A stretch of 64,000 nucleotides of DNA from Apoda limacodes. Lineage: Eukaryota > Arthropoda > Insecta > Lepidoptera > Limacodidae. Positions within the stretch are counted from its first letter, which is position 1. Each line of letters starts with the position of its first letter. Location of the stretch: NCBI GenBank assembly GCA_946406115.1, contig OX291543.1:684501-748500 (forward strand), given 5' to 3'. Shown one piece after another: positions 32,900-42,544 of this stretch. The position numbers and the translations under genes are program-made. Under the pieces are notes generated by a model that saw only the letters and a list, made by a program, of their open reading frames with translations, did no database searches and was not told where the DNA came from.

Positions 32900-33496
32900 T
32901 TATTTTTCGTTAAGAAGAGCTGAATAATTATCTTTTAATTGTTGATGGAGCACATCTGCAAACAGCAATTTTTTCTTCACTGTATCTCTTGCACTTGGGG
33001 AATTCAACTCTTTTTCCACTTTGCTGTTAGGTGTAAGTTTTTCCCGCTTTCTTAATCTTTGTAACCTTTTTTTGTAACATGCCAGTTTAGTTTTTAATTT
33101 ATTTATGGTTTCATCTTTTTTTTTATTAATTAAATATTGTTGCCTTCTTGCTCGGTCTGATTTAAGTTTAGCAACCAAAGTTCTTGACTGAAAATTTATT
33201 TTTGGTATTTGATCATCAACTGGAACATCAGCTACATTTTGAGAAGCAAGTCGTTGCCTACGCTCTCTTGCTTTCTTCTTCCATATTTTTCGTGCTTTAC
33301 GTTGCTCTTTAGAAGTCATTTGATCTACAGTTTTTATTAGTCCCTTTTCTTTCTTTTTCAAATATTTTTCTTTTTCTTTCAGTTTTTGTAATTTATACTT
33401 TTCTGGCTCATTTTTAATCCTTTGATATCTTAGCCTTTCTGCTTCACGTTTCTTTTGTAGTTTTTCTTCATGTGTTAACATTTTTCGCGGTGCCAT
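32900..33496 (-). CDS. Transposon C basic coiled-coil protein or transposase N-terminus
   Basis: ATG at 33496, 198 codons, no stop until 32900. Extremely rich in Lys, Arg and Glu ('THEEKLQKKREAERLRYQRI', 'KARKIWKKKARERRQRLASQ', 'YKKRLQRLRKREKLTPNS'), so long charged helices or coiled coil are likely, consistent with DNA binding. It is one frame off the transposase that begins just downstream. 'ggatttttag' directly before the transposase frame looks like a 3' splice site, so the two may be one protein joined by a small intron; a frameshift is the alternative. Confidence 0.72.
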   Translation of the reverse strand: MAPRKMLTHEEKLQKKREAERLRYQRIKNEPEKYKLQKLKEKEKYLKKKEKGLIKTVDQMTSKEQRKARKIWKKKARERRQRLASQNVADVPVDDQIPKINFQSRTLVAKLKSDRARRQQYLINKKKDETINKLKTKLACYKKRLQRLRKREKLTPNSKVEKELNSPSARDTVKKKLLFADVLHQQLKDNYSALLNEK

Positions 33497-33629
33497 AATC
33501 TGTAATAATGTGAAAAGATATTAGAGATCGCTTTTTTATCATAACAATACTTCAATATACCGTTTAAATCTGACTTCAGTACAATCTAACTATATTTAAA
33601 TTACTTTGTGACTACATTATATGATATGT

Positions 33630-33705
33630 TTTATCTCCCCTGGCTAGTAAGTCTCTCCCCTGGCATTTATCTTGGCAGGGGAAATACGCCAGGGGAAAGA
33701 CGTTT
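33630..33705. repeat. Transposon C right-side CCAGGG repeats (inner)
   Basis: On the plus strand 'tctcccctggctagtaagtc', 'tctcccctggcatttatc', 'ggcaggggaaatac', 'gccaggggaaagacg': both orientations of the motif, four copies in 75 bp. Further copies at about 34033 ('gccagggtaaagacac') and 34231 ('ggccagggtagatac'). Confidence 0.78.
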
Positions 33706-34403
33706 TCATTATAAATTCAAATATTGTAATCGACGTATAACATTTTTGGCTTAATTAAATATCCCACTTGAATTAGTACAGTATTATTGAATAAATGTAA
33801 TATTACACAAATTAATCAAATCATTAATATAACTTTTATGACTTACCAGTGGAGAGACACAATGACTTTGCGAGACCACTACACCGCACAGACGCGTCGC
33901 GACAACTAACAAAATGGCGGCCCCTAACGGCTCGCTTGTTATTTGTGGCTAACTTCACGACGTTAGATGTCCTTGAGAGGGATTTGCAATACATCCGTTT
34001 TATTTTTATGTTCGTAGTAGTGGAACAAAATTTGCCAGGGTAAAGACACAAAAAATACGGGACAAAATTTAAGTTCAGAAAATATATATACAAAAACATA
34101 CTTTGTTGGATTTTTTCTTAAATTATTTTAGTATATTTATTCAAATTCATACTTACCATGTTTTAGTTTAGAAAGCGATACAAACAAATTAGGTACGGCA
34201 GTAACTTTAAATAAAATCGGCAAAGGGACAGGCCAGGGTAGATACTTTTTTGGACTTTGTTGGCAATTTCAGAAAAAAATATAATATTTCAGCATTTAAT
34301 TGTGACTCTATTCATTGAAGTACATTAAAATGGTGTTATTGATTGTAAAGGATTGGACCATATGGAATAAAAAACCTATTTAATATTGACTGCCGTTCAA
34401 GTT

Positions 34404-34430
34404 ACCTCTTGTCGTAGAATCACCCATATA
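34404..34430 (-). repeat. Transposon C: right TIR and TSD
   Basis: Ends 'tcttgtcgtagaatcaccca' then TATA (34427-34430). Confidence 0.88.
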
Positions 34431-34633
34431 TGTATCTGTGTATTTATTTAATTTATGTATTCAAATCCTATACTGTATGTTACGTTTATGTTAGTAGATA
34501 ATAACCGTTCCTACTTAAACAACTACTTTAAGCTTTCTGCATGACCCTAAGGTCGACTGGTAGATAATGCCTAAGGCATTAAGTCCACCTATTGTATTTT
34601 AGTGCAATAAAGTGTTTAAATAAATAAAATAAA

Positions 34634-34740
34634 AATACAACGCCATCTATTGATATGAATTTAAATCATTTCTGTTTTGTTTGGGATAAGACCCCGTGGC
34701 GAAACTAAAACTACTTTACAATAGATGGCGTTGTTAAAAA
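34634..34740. repeat. Inverted pair of CAACGCCATCTATTG
   Basis: 'caacgccatctattg' at 34638 and its reverse complement 'caatagatggcgttg' at 34721 flank about 70 bp. The right side abuts A-rich sequence and 'cgagcaaagctcgg', a small hairpin. Confidence 0.75.
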
Positions 34741-34998
34741 AAAAACGAGCAAAGCTCGGTCTACCAGGTGCACCTACCCAAACAAACTGCGCGTTATTAT
34801 CAAATATCGCCACGATACAAACTTATTTACAATAACAACAACCGACTTCAAAATGATGCACTAAAAAGGTAAAAATGATTCTTTAAAAAAAATCTGATCT
34901 AAATTACAGTTTGAAGTTGGTGTCGTGCAAGTAAAGTGTGTTATAAGCTGTTACAGAGATAGACACCAACTTTATACTGTAATTTAGACCTCATTTTT

Positions 34999-35287
34999 TA
35001 GGGTTCCGTACCTGAAAGGTAATTAGGAACTCTATTACTAAGTTTTCGCTGTCCGTCCGTCTGTCACCAGGCTGTATCTTATGAACCGTTATAGTTAGAC
35101 AATTGAAATTTTCACAAAAGATGTATTTCTGTTGCCGCTATATATAAAAAAGAGCCGCTATAATAAAAAACAGAAAAAAAAATATTTAAGGGGGCTCCCA
35201 TACAACATACGTGATTTTTTTGCTCGTTTTTGTAGATAATGGTACGGAACCCTTCGTGCGCGAGGCCGACTCTCACTTGGCCGATTT
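34999..35287 (+). repeat. Dispersed 290-bp repeat, full copy 2
   Basis: Nearly identical to 19436-19725, including 'ggttccgtacctgaaaggta', 'gctgtccgtccgtctgtcac' and the end 'cccttcgtgcgcgaggccga'. One internal difference is a short 'tatataaaaaagagccgct' duplication-like insertion at about 35141. Confidence 0.8.
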
Positions 35288-35394
35288 TTAAACAACCTTT
35301 TACCTTTTTAGTGCATTATTGCATCTTTTTGAAAGTTTTTATTTTTTATTTTTTTACTTTTATGTAACCTACTAGCTTATTTTTTATTTTCCTT

Positions 35395-35612
35395 TACACT
35401 AAAAAAAATATCTGAATCGCTTCAAGTGTGCCTATAAAAATTTGAGGAATTCGCTCATTTCTCCAGGATACCATCATTATATCCTGACATTATTTCAGAC
35501 AGAAAAAGAATTTTCCGAATCGGTCAAGGCGTCTTCAATCAATCGGGGAACATACATAAAAAAAAAGATTCCGACGAATTGAGAATTTCCTCCTTTTTTT
35601 TGAAGCAAGGTA
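35395..35612 (+). repeat. Dispersed repeat, copy 2 (pairs with 25434-25672)
   Basis: Same blocks in the same order as 25434-25672, somewhat shortened in the middle. Confidence 0.68.
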
Positions 35613-35639
35613 AATGATTGCGGCGCTACTTAAGCAAGG

Positions 35640-35868
35640 ACCGGACGGTCGACAACATGGCTTTATGCAGAGGTCATGGAGAGGTCCCCTTGTCCATTTC
35701 TGAGGTGGGGACATCTGTTGATCTGTTCGGTTTGACTTTCAACGACCTCTGCAGACGGGCGTGCCGTCGCCGTCCCGACCGCTGTCGGCGGTCCCGTTGG
35801 CAGTCGTGTTTGCAACCGACGCAAGAGAGTAGCACTGAAGCAGTCAGTAAGTGTGCACGCGCGCTCAA
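35640..35868 (-). other. GC-rich block, possible alternative host exon
   Basis: Minus strand: 'gactgcttcag' looks like an acceptor and is followed by GC-rich sequence open in more than one frame. Joined to exon I in phase, it would read 'VLLSCVGCKHDCQRDRRQRS' and end at a TGA about 50 codons on, giving an alternative 3' end. Another frame reads 'ASVANTTANGTADSGRDGDG'. No clear donor. It could equally be an unrelated repeat. Confidence 0.28.
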
Positions 35869-35869
35869 A

Positions 35870-36621
35870 GAGACTATAATACACTACGTTTTCATTCACT
35901 GTTAAAATGGCCGAGCAATAAAAAGAACGGGATGTGTTAACAGATGTAATAGATTTAAATAGAGACCTCCCGTGTTTTTGGGGTTAATCTTCCAATAGTT
36001 AAGACTCTTCCGTGTGCGTGTGCGTGTGGTTTTTTGCCCCTCGATATGTCAAGAACCAATGGACCAAATTGCTCTCGTGCGTATCAATCGATACGCCACG
36101 TCAGGACTTAGATTTGAAGAGGGTGAGCAATATCGGTCCAGCGGTTTGTTTTTTATTGCTACAAAACAGATTAACTGAATAATTTACATGTATAAATTTT
36201 CAAATATAAAAAATATTTTTAAGAGAAGTTGCTTGTGCGGTACTTGCTACTGTTATATGCCGCGAGGAAAGGGTTCCAGACGTAATAATTGGCTTCCAGT
36301 ATCAAAGGTTTATTGTCCAGGTTAGGCCTGTATGTGACAGCTACCGAAAAAAATTTTTTTTTATTAATTTCGAAACTGTAGAAGCCATTTTTTTCGGCGT
36401 GATTTCAGTCCGCGAGGCTAAATCACACTGAAGTTGACAGTTATGTAGCCAGCCGTCCCGACCCGACACGGTGTTTCAAACCACCTTGAAACAAGGTCAA
36501 TTAGTGGAAAGGCTTGTTGACGACCGTCAAGCAGGCGTTTTATGTTTGGCTGTATATAATGTTATATAACAGTATACAAATAATATAATGAAACTGTATG
36601 CTGACTAAAAGTAACTCTTAC
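35870..36621. other. Intron, no gene seen
   Basis: No supported feature. An imperfect inverted pair, 'taccgaaaaaaattt' and 'ccatttttttcggcgtg', sits at about 36342-36402. Confidence 0.45.
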
Positions 36622-36812
36622 CGAGACTAAGTCTCCGCTGGTCGAGATGATGTTGGTGTTGATGTTGATGCTGATGTGGATGTTGGTGTTGGTGTGGATG
36701 TTGGTGTTGGTGTGGATGTTGGCCGTGGCGCGAGTCCCGCTTGGCAGCTGCTGGTGCGGGCGGCGGGGACTGCACGCACGCCTCCTTAGGGCTGCCCGCG
36801 CTGCTGCCATCA
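36622..36812 (-). CDS. Host gene exon I of this window, His/Gln-rich (product not recognised)
   Basis: 191 bp on the minus strand between acceptor 'tttcttatattacag' and donor 'GTAAGAG'. It begins with one base finishing a codon from an exon outside the window or not found. It encodes a Ser/Gly/Pro/Ala-rich part ('DGSSAGSPKEACVQSPPPAP'), 'RDSRHGQ', a long alternating HP/HQ run, then 'LDQRRLSL' and one base (G) that pairs with exon II. The repeat is encoded mainly by (CAC CAA CAC CAA CAT CCA)n. It is therefore the upstream partner of 22205-22102 across a 14.4-kb intron full of transposons. Confidence 0.72.
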
Positions 36813-37204
36813 CTGTAATATAAGAAAACTAAGGTCAATAAATTTTCGGCGCAACCCTAGCTTCATAAATTCTATAGACGCAAACACATGGCACGGCATA
36901 TGGTTTTATTTTGGCTGCGTCTTAGCTATTAAAAGATTTATTGTTATTGATGATGTAGGCAAAGGCCTGATTCTTGTTTTCTTCGTTTGTCAGTCCCAGA
37001 AAGTCACAGTAGACCAGTAACTCTTCTCACGGGTTCCCACGCTTTTTGTGACATTTCGCTTAGAGTGTCACCTACGTTTATTTTGATAGTTAAGTCACAG
37101 TATTAAGTCAACTTTGTAAAACTTGTTTTCAAACAAGACCAAATTCATATGTTAGTAATATATAGACATAATAACTACGATTTTGAAATTATTTATAATA
37201 TAAG
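36813..37204. other. Intron or flank, no gene seen
   Basis: No supported feature between host exon I and the poly-T 3' end of LINE alpha copy d. Confidence 0.45.
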
Positions 37205-37359
37205 TTTTTTTTTTTTTAATACCACTGAGGTGGTATACAGGCTTACGGCCCGCCTGATGGTAAGCGGTCACCGTAGACTATGGACGCTTGCAACACCAGG
37301 GATATCACTCGCGCGTTGCCGAGCCTTCAAAAATCTAATATTTTCTTTCTTGAAGAACT

Positions 37360-38908
37360 CTATACTGTAGTCCTTAGAGAAATCATCCACAACTCAAGCG
37401 TTCGCGGGAGGAAGTTTCTCTGAAACCGCACTGTACGCGACCATTTCAGTTCGAAAGTGTGAGAATGAATTCCCTGCCGATGGTGAGCGTTGCGATGGTA
37501 GAAAGTAGCCGTGGGCATCATTTCGAACAATTCCTCAGCGCACATCCTATTGTACAAGCGATAGAACACACACGAGATGCTAAGTCTCTCCTCAGACTTA
37601 AGGGCTCGATACCGCAAGTGAGTTTGAAATCGTCGACAAGTCTCACAGCCCGTCGTGTCAAAAGGGCCAAGCTGGTATCCGGGTGCACCCCTCAGAGATG
37701 GCAGCAGTACTCCATATGGGGCCGAACTTGCGACTTGACGCCAGCTTCACCTTGTCCCGCAGATGATCTCGAAACTGAACATCGCTGGAGATGTCAACAC
37801 CAAGGATCCCAATGCTCTTGGAGACGGAGACGGGAGTGTTCTGGAATTGTGGAACCACAGTAGATGGGGTTTTCTTAACGGTGAACTTGTGTCTTCGTAG
37901 GGTTGAATCTGACCAAGTTTTCCCGTCCCCATTCAGAGATCTTGAAAAGAATGGTCTCCATTTGAAACACAAGTTCACCGCTCTTTTCCTACACAACGGA
38001 ACGAGGGATGTTTGCAGGACCCGTGTAATAAGCGTCTCCAGTACTGACATCTGCATAGCATTGCATGTTGTTGATGGCCAACATGTCATTGATATGCAGT
38101 AGAAACAGCGTAGGAGAGCCTTGCGGGACACCAGCATTAATGTCCATGTTATCAGAGCAACTACCGTCAACTACGGTTCGTATGCGTAACTCAGGAGCAC
38201 ATTGTTAAGGCACCACTGCTAGTATACCGTCTGGCCCAATCATCTCATGAACGTCTAGAGAAAGTAACGCCCGCCGGACCTCCCGCTGTATTAAAGAGAT
38301 TTCGGGCATGGTCTTACCGCACCACGGTATAGTAAGTGGTATATCGCCTTCGTCGTTCATATTCAAGTTGGAGGCAAAGAGATTGCCCAAAAGACCGGCT
38401 TTCTCTTTTGCACTATGGGCCAAGTCACCATCGGTCTTTCGCAGTGGTGGTAACGACGAGTGGCAGAAGTTCCCCGCGGCACCTTTAGCACGTGACCAGA
38501 AAGCACGACTCCCAGAAGGGTATCCGCAAGTCGCCCACCTATTTTGCCGATGAATTGGAATTTTGCTCTGGCAGTTGCTTTCTTGCTGAACCTCAAGGCA
38601 GCATTTAATTTGCGTTTTAACTCAGAAATATTCGGATCCTTATTATAACGAGCCGTGGTCCAAGCCTCATACGCAGTTTGTTTAAAAATTTTAGCTTTTC
38701 TGCAAGACCTATTAAACCGCGGTCGTTTTTTGACGTCGGCAGCTACTCGCAGGTTAGAAATGAAACAGTCCATACCAGCGAGGATTGTCTCAGTGACTGC
38801 GGCTGCGCAGACGTCAGGATCATCTAAGCTAAAGCAGAGCTGCCTCCACGGGTACGATGCATAAAATTCTTGCAATCCATCCAAGCCTGCTGACTTATAA
38901 TGCGACAC
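37360..38908 (-). pseudogene. LINE alpha copy d RT, linker and C-terminal domain
   Basis: The linker is open at 38908-38363: 'RPRFNRSCRKAKIFKQTAYE', 'DPNISELKRKLNAALRFSKK'. RT pieces follow: 'GPDGILAVV', 'VPQGSPTLFLLHIND' and 'NMQCYADVSTGDAYYTG' at about 38110-38035. The box reads YADV: the second catalytic Asp is Val. The segment holding the first catalytic Asp (AFDRVW) is missing. The C-terminal end (37617-37360) matches alpha copy c. Confidence 0.75.
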
Positions 38909-38951
38909 ACGACGCCAATTAGTTGGCCCAGATCGATCGGGTTGTGTGCAT

Positions 38952-38958
38952 GACTCTT
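38952..38958. repeat. 7-bp target duplication of LINE G, left copy
   Basis: GACTCTT; the second copy is at 41335-41341. In the undisturbed alpha copy b the corresponding site reads 'gcatgacacttgagtccg'. Confidence 0.85.
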
Positions 38959-39159
38959 TTATTTATTTATTTATTTATTCAACACACAAAACAGTATATG
39001 ACAATGAGTGTACCAATATCTTAGATCTAAAGTCTTTAATCTAGACACATACCAAAACATGTATGTTATTGCAGAACAATTTACATAAACCAGGACAGTT
39101 ATACACTTGTTTAATATAAATGCCTAACCTTGAATACATACACAAACATATATTAACAT

Positions 39160-39300
39160 GACCCTTACATACATTACATACCCTTTAGTATATAAATACT
39201 AAAAATATATAACAAATATATATCCATATATATATAAATATATACACATACATACCATACATATACATACATACATATACATATACATATCAATGTACAT
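39160..39300. repeat. TATA/CATA microsatellite in LINE G 3' region
   Basis: Alternating 'atatatataaatatatac', 'catacatacatatac' and similar units. Confidence 0.8.
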
Positions 39301-39435
39301 ATAATATTGCTAGTTTGCTACTTATCTATTTATGATAAAAAAAGAAAATAATAAAATAAAAAAAATAAAAAATGCTCGATTAAAATTTGGCTCACTATAA
39401 TTTTTAACAAACAAATAATAATTCACGTTTTATTG

Positions 39436-41325
39436 TTAAGTGACCTTATCGACATCCCTGAGAAAATGTTTGAGAGAAGATTGAAATATATCTATATTTT
39501 GGTTAGTAGAGCTAAGTTCATTATACAAACGACACATTCTTACAAGAGGATTAAAGAAAGAAGTGTTATTTTTAAATACATTCAACGTAAAAGTTTTAGA
39601 GTTTCGACAGCGGTGCCTTATGTTAAACATGATAAGTGATAAAAGATTAGTTGAATCCATTGTCGAATGCAATATCCTATGCAAACAAACTAGTAAAGCT
39701 AGCTCCCGTCTTTTGTGAAGTGTTGTCACATTAAAATATTTGCACCTGCTATTATAGTCTATTAGCCTGCGAGATTGACCCGATCTCCAACTTACTGTTC
39801 TGAGACATCGTCTCTGAATACATTCAATGCGGTTACTATGTATTTTATAATGAGGTGTCCAAATTATGGATGCATATTCAAGGATACTTCTTACTAAACT
39901 ATAATAAAGTGAAAGAAAAACCTTAGGCTTTTTAAAATCCTTAGAATTTCTTGTAACAAAACCAAACATCTGATTTGCTTTTTTAATTATATATTCATAG
40001 TGCTCCCTAAATGTAAGTTTACTATCAAAATAAACTCCGAGGTCTTTGATGGCTTCTTTTCTTTCCAAAACATGGTCATTAATCTTATAGTTGTATAAAA
40101 TTGTACTCTTTTTAGTAGTAAAAGTAATTGCATTACATTTATTTGCATTTAATAACATATCGTTGTCTATACACCACTCTTCAATTTTGTTTATATCTCT
40201 TTGCAAAATCACACAATCATTCATTTCAGAAACGACTTTAAAAACTTTCAAATCATCAGCATACATTAAGCATTCGCACTGTATGGTTTTGACTAGGTCA
40301 TTAATGAAAATAATGAAAAATAATGGTCCGAGGTGAGACCCCTGAGGTACACCAGATGGAACTTCAGTAGCTACGGACAAATGACCTTTAAGTGCCACTA
40401 ATTGATGCCGTCTTTGTAAATAAGATTTTATCCACCTGAGCAGGTCTCCTTGTATTCCATAGGCGAGCAATTTGTAGCATAAGAGCTCATGATTGACACG
40501 ATCGAATGCTTTCGAAAAGTCTGTGTAAATGACATCTACCTGCTTTGTTTTAGCAAAAGCACTACAAATATAGTTTTTAAATTCTAGAAGGTTACTAACT
40601 GTTGAACGTTTTTTAACAAAACCATGTTGTTCATTACAGATATCTGTCTTTACTACATTATAAATATAGTCATAAACTAGACCTTCAAAAACTTTTGCGA
40701 AATGAGAAATAATGTTTACACCTCGATAATTTTCACATTTCGATTTGTCACCCGACTTAAATATGGGTATAACGTGACTAATTTTCCATGCTTTAGGAAA
40801 AGTACCTCTTGCCAGTGACCTATTATATAAGATGTACAGGGGCACAGATAATTCGTCTGCGCAATTTTTAATTATAAAAGGTGGCAAACCATCGGGACCA
40901 GAGCCCTTGTTACAATCAAGTTTTCTTAACCGTGTTTTAATTGATTCACGGCTTATGTACAAAGAAGACATTGATAAAATATTATTTGAGTTTGGAATCA
41001 GAATACACAGAACTAAAAAACTGGGAAAACAACTCACAAATTGTTTGGCCATCAGAACTAGAGACACCATTGTATGACATATGCTGTGAAAATGAGTTGT
41101 AAGACTTTTTACTATTTACATGTCTCCAAAAAGCTTTAGGGTTGTCACAACAAGAATTTTCAACATTCGATAGGTATTTATCATAACATCTCTTCATCAT
41201 GTTCTTACTTCTCGCTCTAAGCATACTAAAGGTATCGTAATCCCTAGGGTTACCGATTTTTTTATAACGAGTGTGATATTTACGCTTCTCTGCAATACAT
41301 TTCTTTAGTGCAGCACTGTACCAGA
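39436..41325 (-). pseudogene. LINE G linker and reverse transcriptase, one frameshift
   Basis: Linker at 41224-40985: 'CCDNPKAFWRHVNSKKSYNS', 'DGQTICELFSQFFSSVYSD'. One frameshift near 40985 then leads into an RT frame open to the stop at 39436: 'KGSGPDGLPPFIIKNCADEL', 'NYRGVNIISHFAKVFEGLV', 'QHGFVKKRSTVSNLLEF', 'VIYTDFSKAFDRVNHE', 'PSGVPQGSHLGPLFFIIFIN', 'LMYADDLKVF' (YADD), thumb and C-terminal 'RSILEYASIIWTPHY'. All catalytic residues are in place. The first 30 or so residues of the long open frame are out-of-frame reading. Confidence 0.88.
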
Positions 41326-41858
41326 TAGGGTATCGACTCTTGAGTCCGAATGAGCATCTACTGAGACGCAGTATCCGTCAAGACGTGTAGTCAGCAGAAG
41401 GTCCAGTAACGAGCTCGTATTGTCCTCTTTATATGGTATTCGAGAACTGAGCCACATACGATAGTGGGTGTTAAAGTCCCCCCAAATAACTAGTTCAGCT
41501 GTGGGATATTGCTCTATAACTTTGTCAGTCGTCAAACTCAGGTGCGTGAAGAGTCGAGTTACGTCCGTGTCACCGCTATGAGACCTGTATAGGCACGCAT
41601 AGATACGAGTGTGTGTGTGTCTTCAAGGCTATGAACGCAGCGACAGCTGATATCCTCCCGGACGAACATACACACACCGGCACGACTCACAATATTGTGC
41701 TCGAGTTTGTAGCCGGGATACTGAAGGTGGTATGATGCGTCGGCCGGGCAGGATATCTGCGTCTCCCTTAGAAAAAGAATGGTCGGCTGCGCAGTCTCGA
41801 GATGGTGGTGGACTGCGTTAAGATTTGCGTGAATACCCCTTATGTTGCAAAAATTCAC
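41305..41858 (-). pseudogene. LINE alpha copy d endonuclease
   Basis: Read from 41858 (minus): 'MNFCNIRGIHANLNAVHHHL', 'ILFLRETQISCP' (Glu box), 'AGVCMFVREDISCRCVH', then a frame change and 'ELVIWGDFNTHYRMWLSS' (GDFN changed only in flanks) and 'SLLDLLLTTRLDGYCVSVDA'. The first lines are the true start of an ORF2 endonuclease. Frame breaks near 41610 and 41530. Confidence 0.78.
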
Positions 41859-42544
41859 ATTATATGTGGATGGAATAGCCGCTGTGAAAAACTCTTTTTC
41901 TTTTATTTTTTCTGGCCATTATACATAAAAAGGTTACTTAGACTAAGGATCAGGATTCACTGCACAGACAGCTTAGAAGACAAAGTTGCGGTTCTAAGAC
42001 TACCGAAGCTCGACACAGATGATACGGTTGCTGGCACGGCGGGCGGAAGGGAACCTGATCCCCCTCTGTTGTAGTAGCCGGGTCCACTCCGGTCTCCTTC
42101 TCCGGCACTTCAGAGACTTTACACAGGTTGGCGGATCAGCCTCCCAGGGCGGAGATTAAGTGATTCCTGGGTTCGGGAACCCGTTCAACTTGTGGGCGGC
42201 CAGCGGTCAGCCGTTACAACAGGTCTCCCTGACCGCCGTACTAGCATGCCGCGTCTACGCCGAGCAATGACAGCAACAAGCACCGCCGGTCCTCCGCTGT
42301 CCGCGCAGCGAATCCTCAAAGAGCTCTGGCAACCTTACTCACTGCCAGGAACACAACACTACTTAATGTTAGTGTTATTATGGCCGCGGTTTTCTGTAAG
42401 GTGGAGGTACTTCTCCAGTTCAGGCCGCTCATTCGAGCAAGTACTCGCTATGCCCCGCTTTAATTGTTCGGGTGGCTTATTCGAGCGAGCACTCGCAGTG
42501 CTCTACCTCATCAGTATACTTTACATAATCTAAAAAGCCTGCGC

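Larger units (their letters stand above)
30220..34426 (-). mobile_element. DNA transposon C, 4.2 kb, superfamily uncertain
   Basis: Terminal inverted repeats 'TGGGTAGTTCTACGATAAGA' and 'TGGGTGATTCTACGACAAGA' (about 22 of 23 aligned positions related, 3 differences) are flanked by TATA at 30216-30219 and 34427-34430, a perfect 4-bp target duplication inside the 3' region of LINE A. The coding strand is minus: a basic coiled-coil protein or first exon (33496-32900) and a DDE-type transposase (about 32887-30946) with a stop and a frameshift. 'CCAGGG' motifs recur in both subterminal regions. The 4-bp target site is compatible with Sola-, Ginger- or Academ-type elements; the protein motifs best recall Sola-like transposases, but I cannot confirm this. 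Confidence 0.82.
26600..34625 (+). mobile_element. LINE A (family P), split by LINE B and transposon C
   Basis: The 5'-truncated plus-strand LINE is present in three parts: RT 26617-27500, RT end and C-terminal domain 29400-30144 with the start of the 3' region to 30219, and the remaining 3' region 34431-34625 ('ggtcgactggtagataatgc', 'gcattaagtccacctattgt', 'gtgcaataaagtgtttaaat', A-rich end). Removing B and C with one copy of each target duplication restores a continuous element. Order of events: A first, then B and C independently. Confidence 0.88.
38959..41334 (-). mobile_element. LINE G (minus), inserted in alpha copy d
   Basis: 5'-truncated LINE with linker and RT, and a 3' end made of (AAATA)n repeats ('ttatttatttatttatttat' at 38959-38982). 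It is flanked by the perfect 7-bp duplication GACTCTT. The 3' region (39160-39300) is a TA/CATA microsatellite. It has the best preserved single RT reading frame in the window and a clean target duplication, so it is among the younger insertions. Confidence 0.9.
37205..42510 (-). mobile_element. LINE alpha copy d, longest copy, split by LINE G
   Basis: Minus strand, from the 3' end (37205, poly-T on plus) through C-terminal domain, RT and linker (to 38958), then LINE G, then endonuclease (41335-41858) and a G+C-rich 5' region (about 41870-42510) containing 'ggttcccgaacccaggaatc'-type sequence (minus). It is the only alpha copy here reaching into the presumed 5' UTR/ORF1 zone. Frames are broken in many places. 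Confidence 0.82.
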
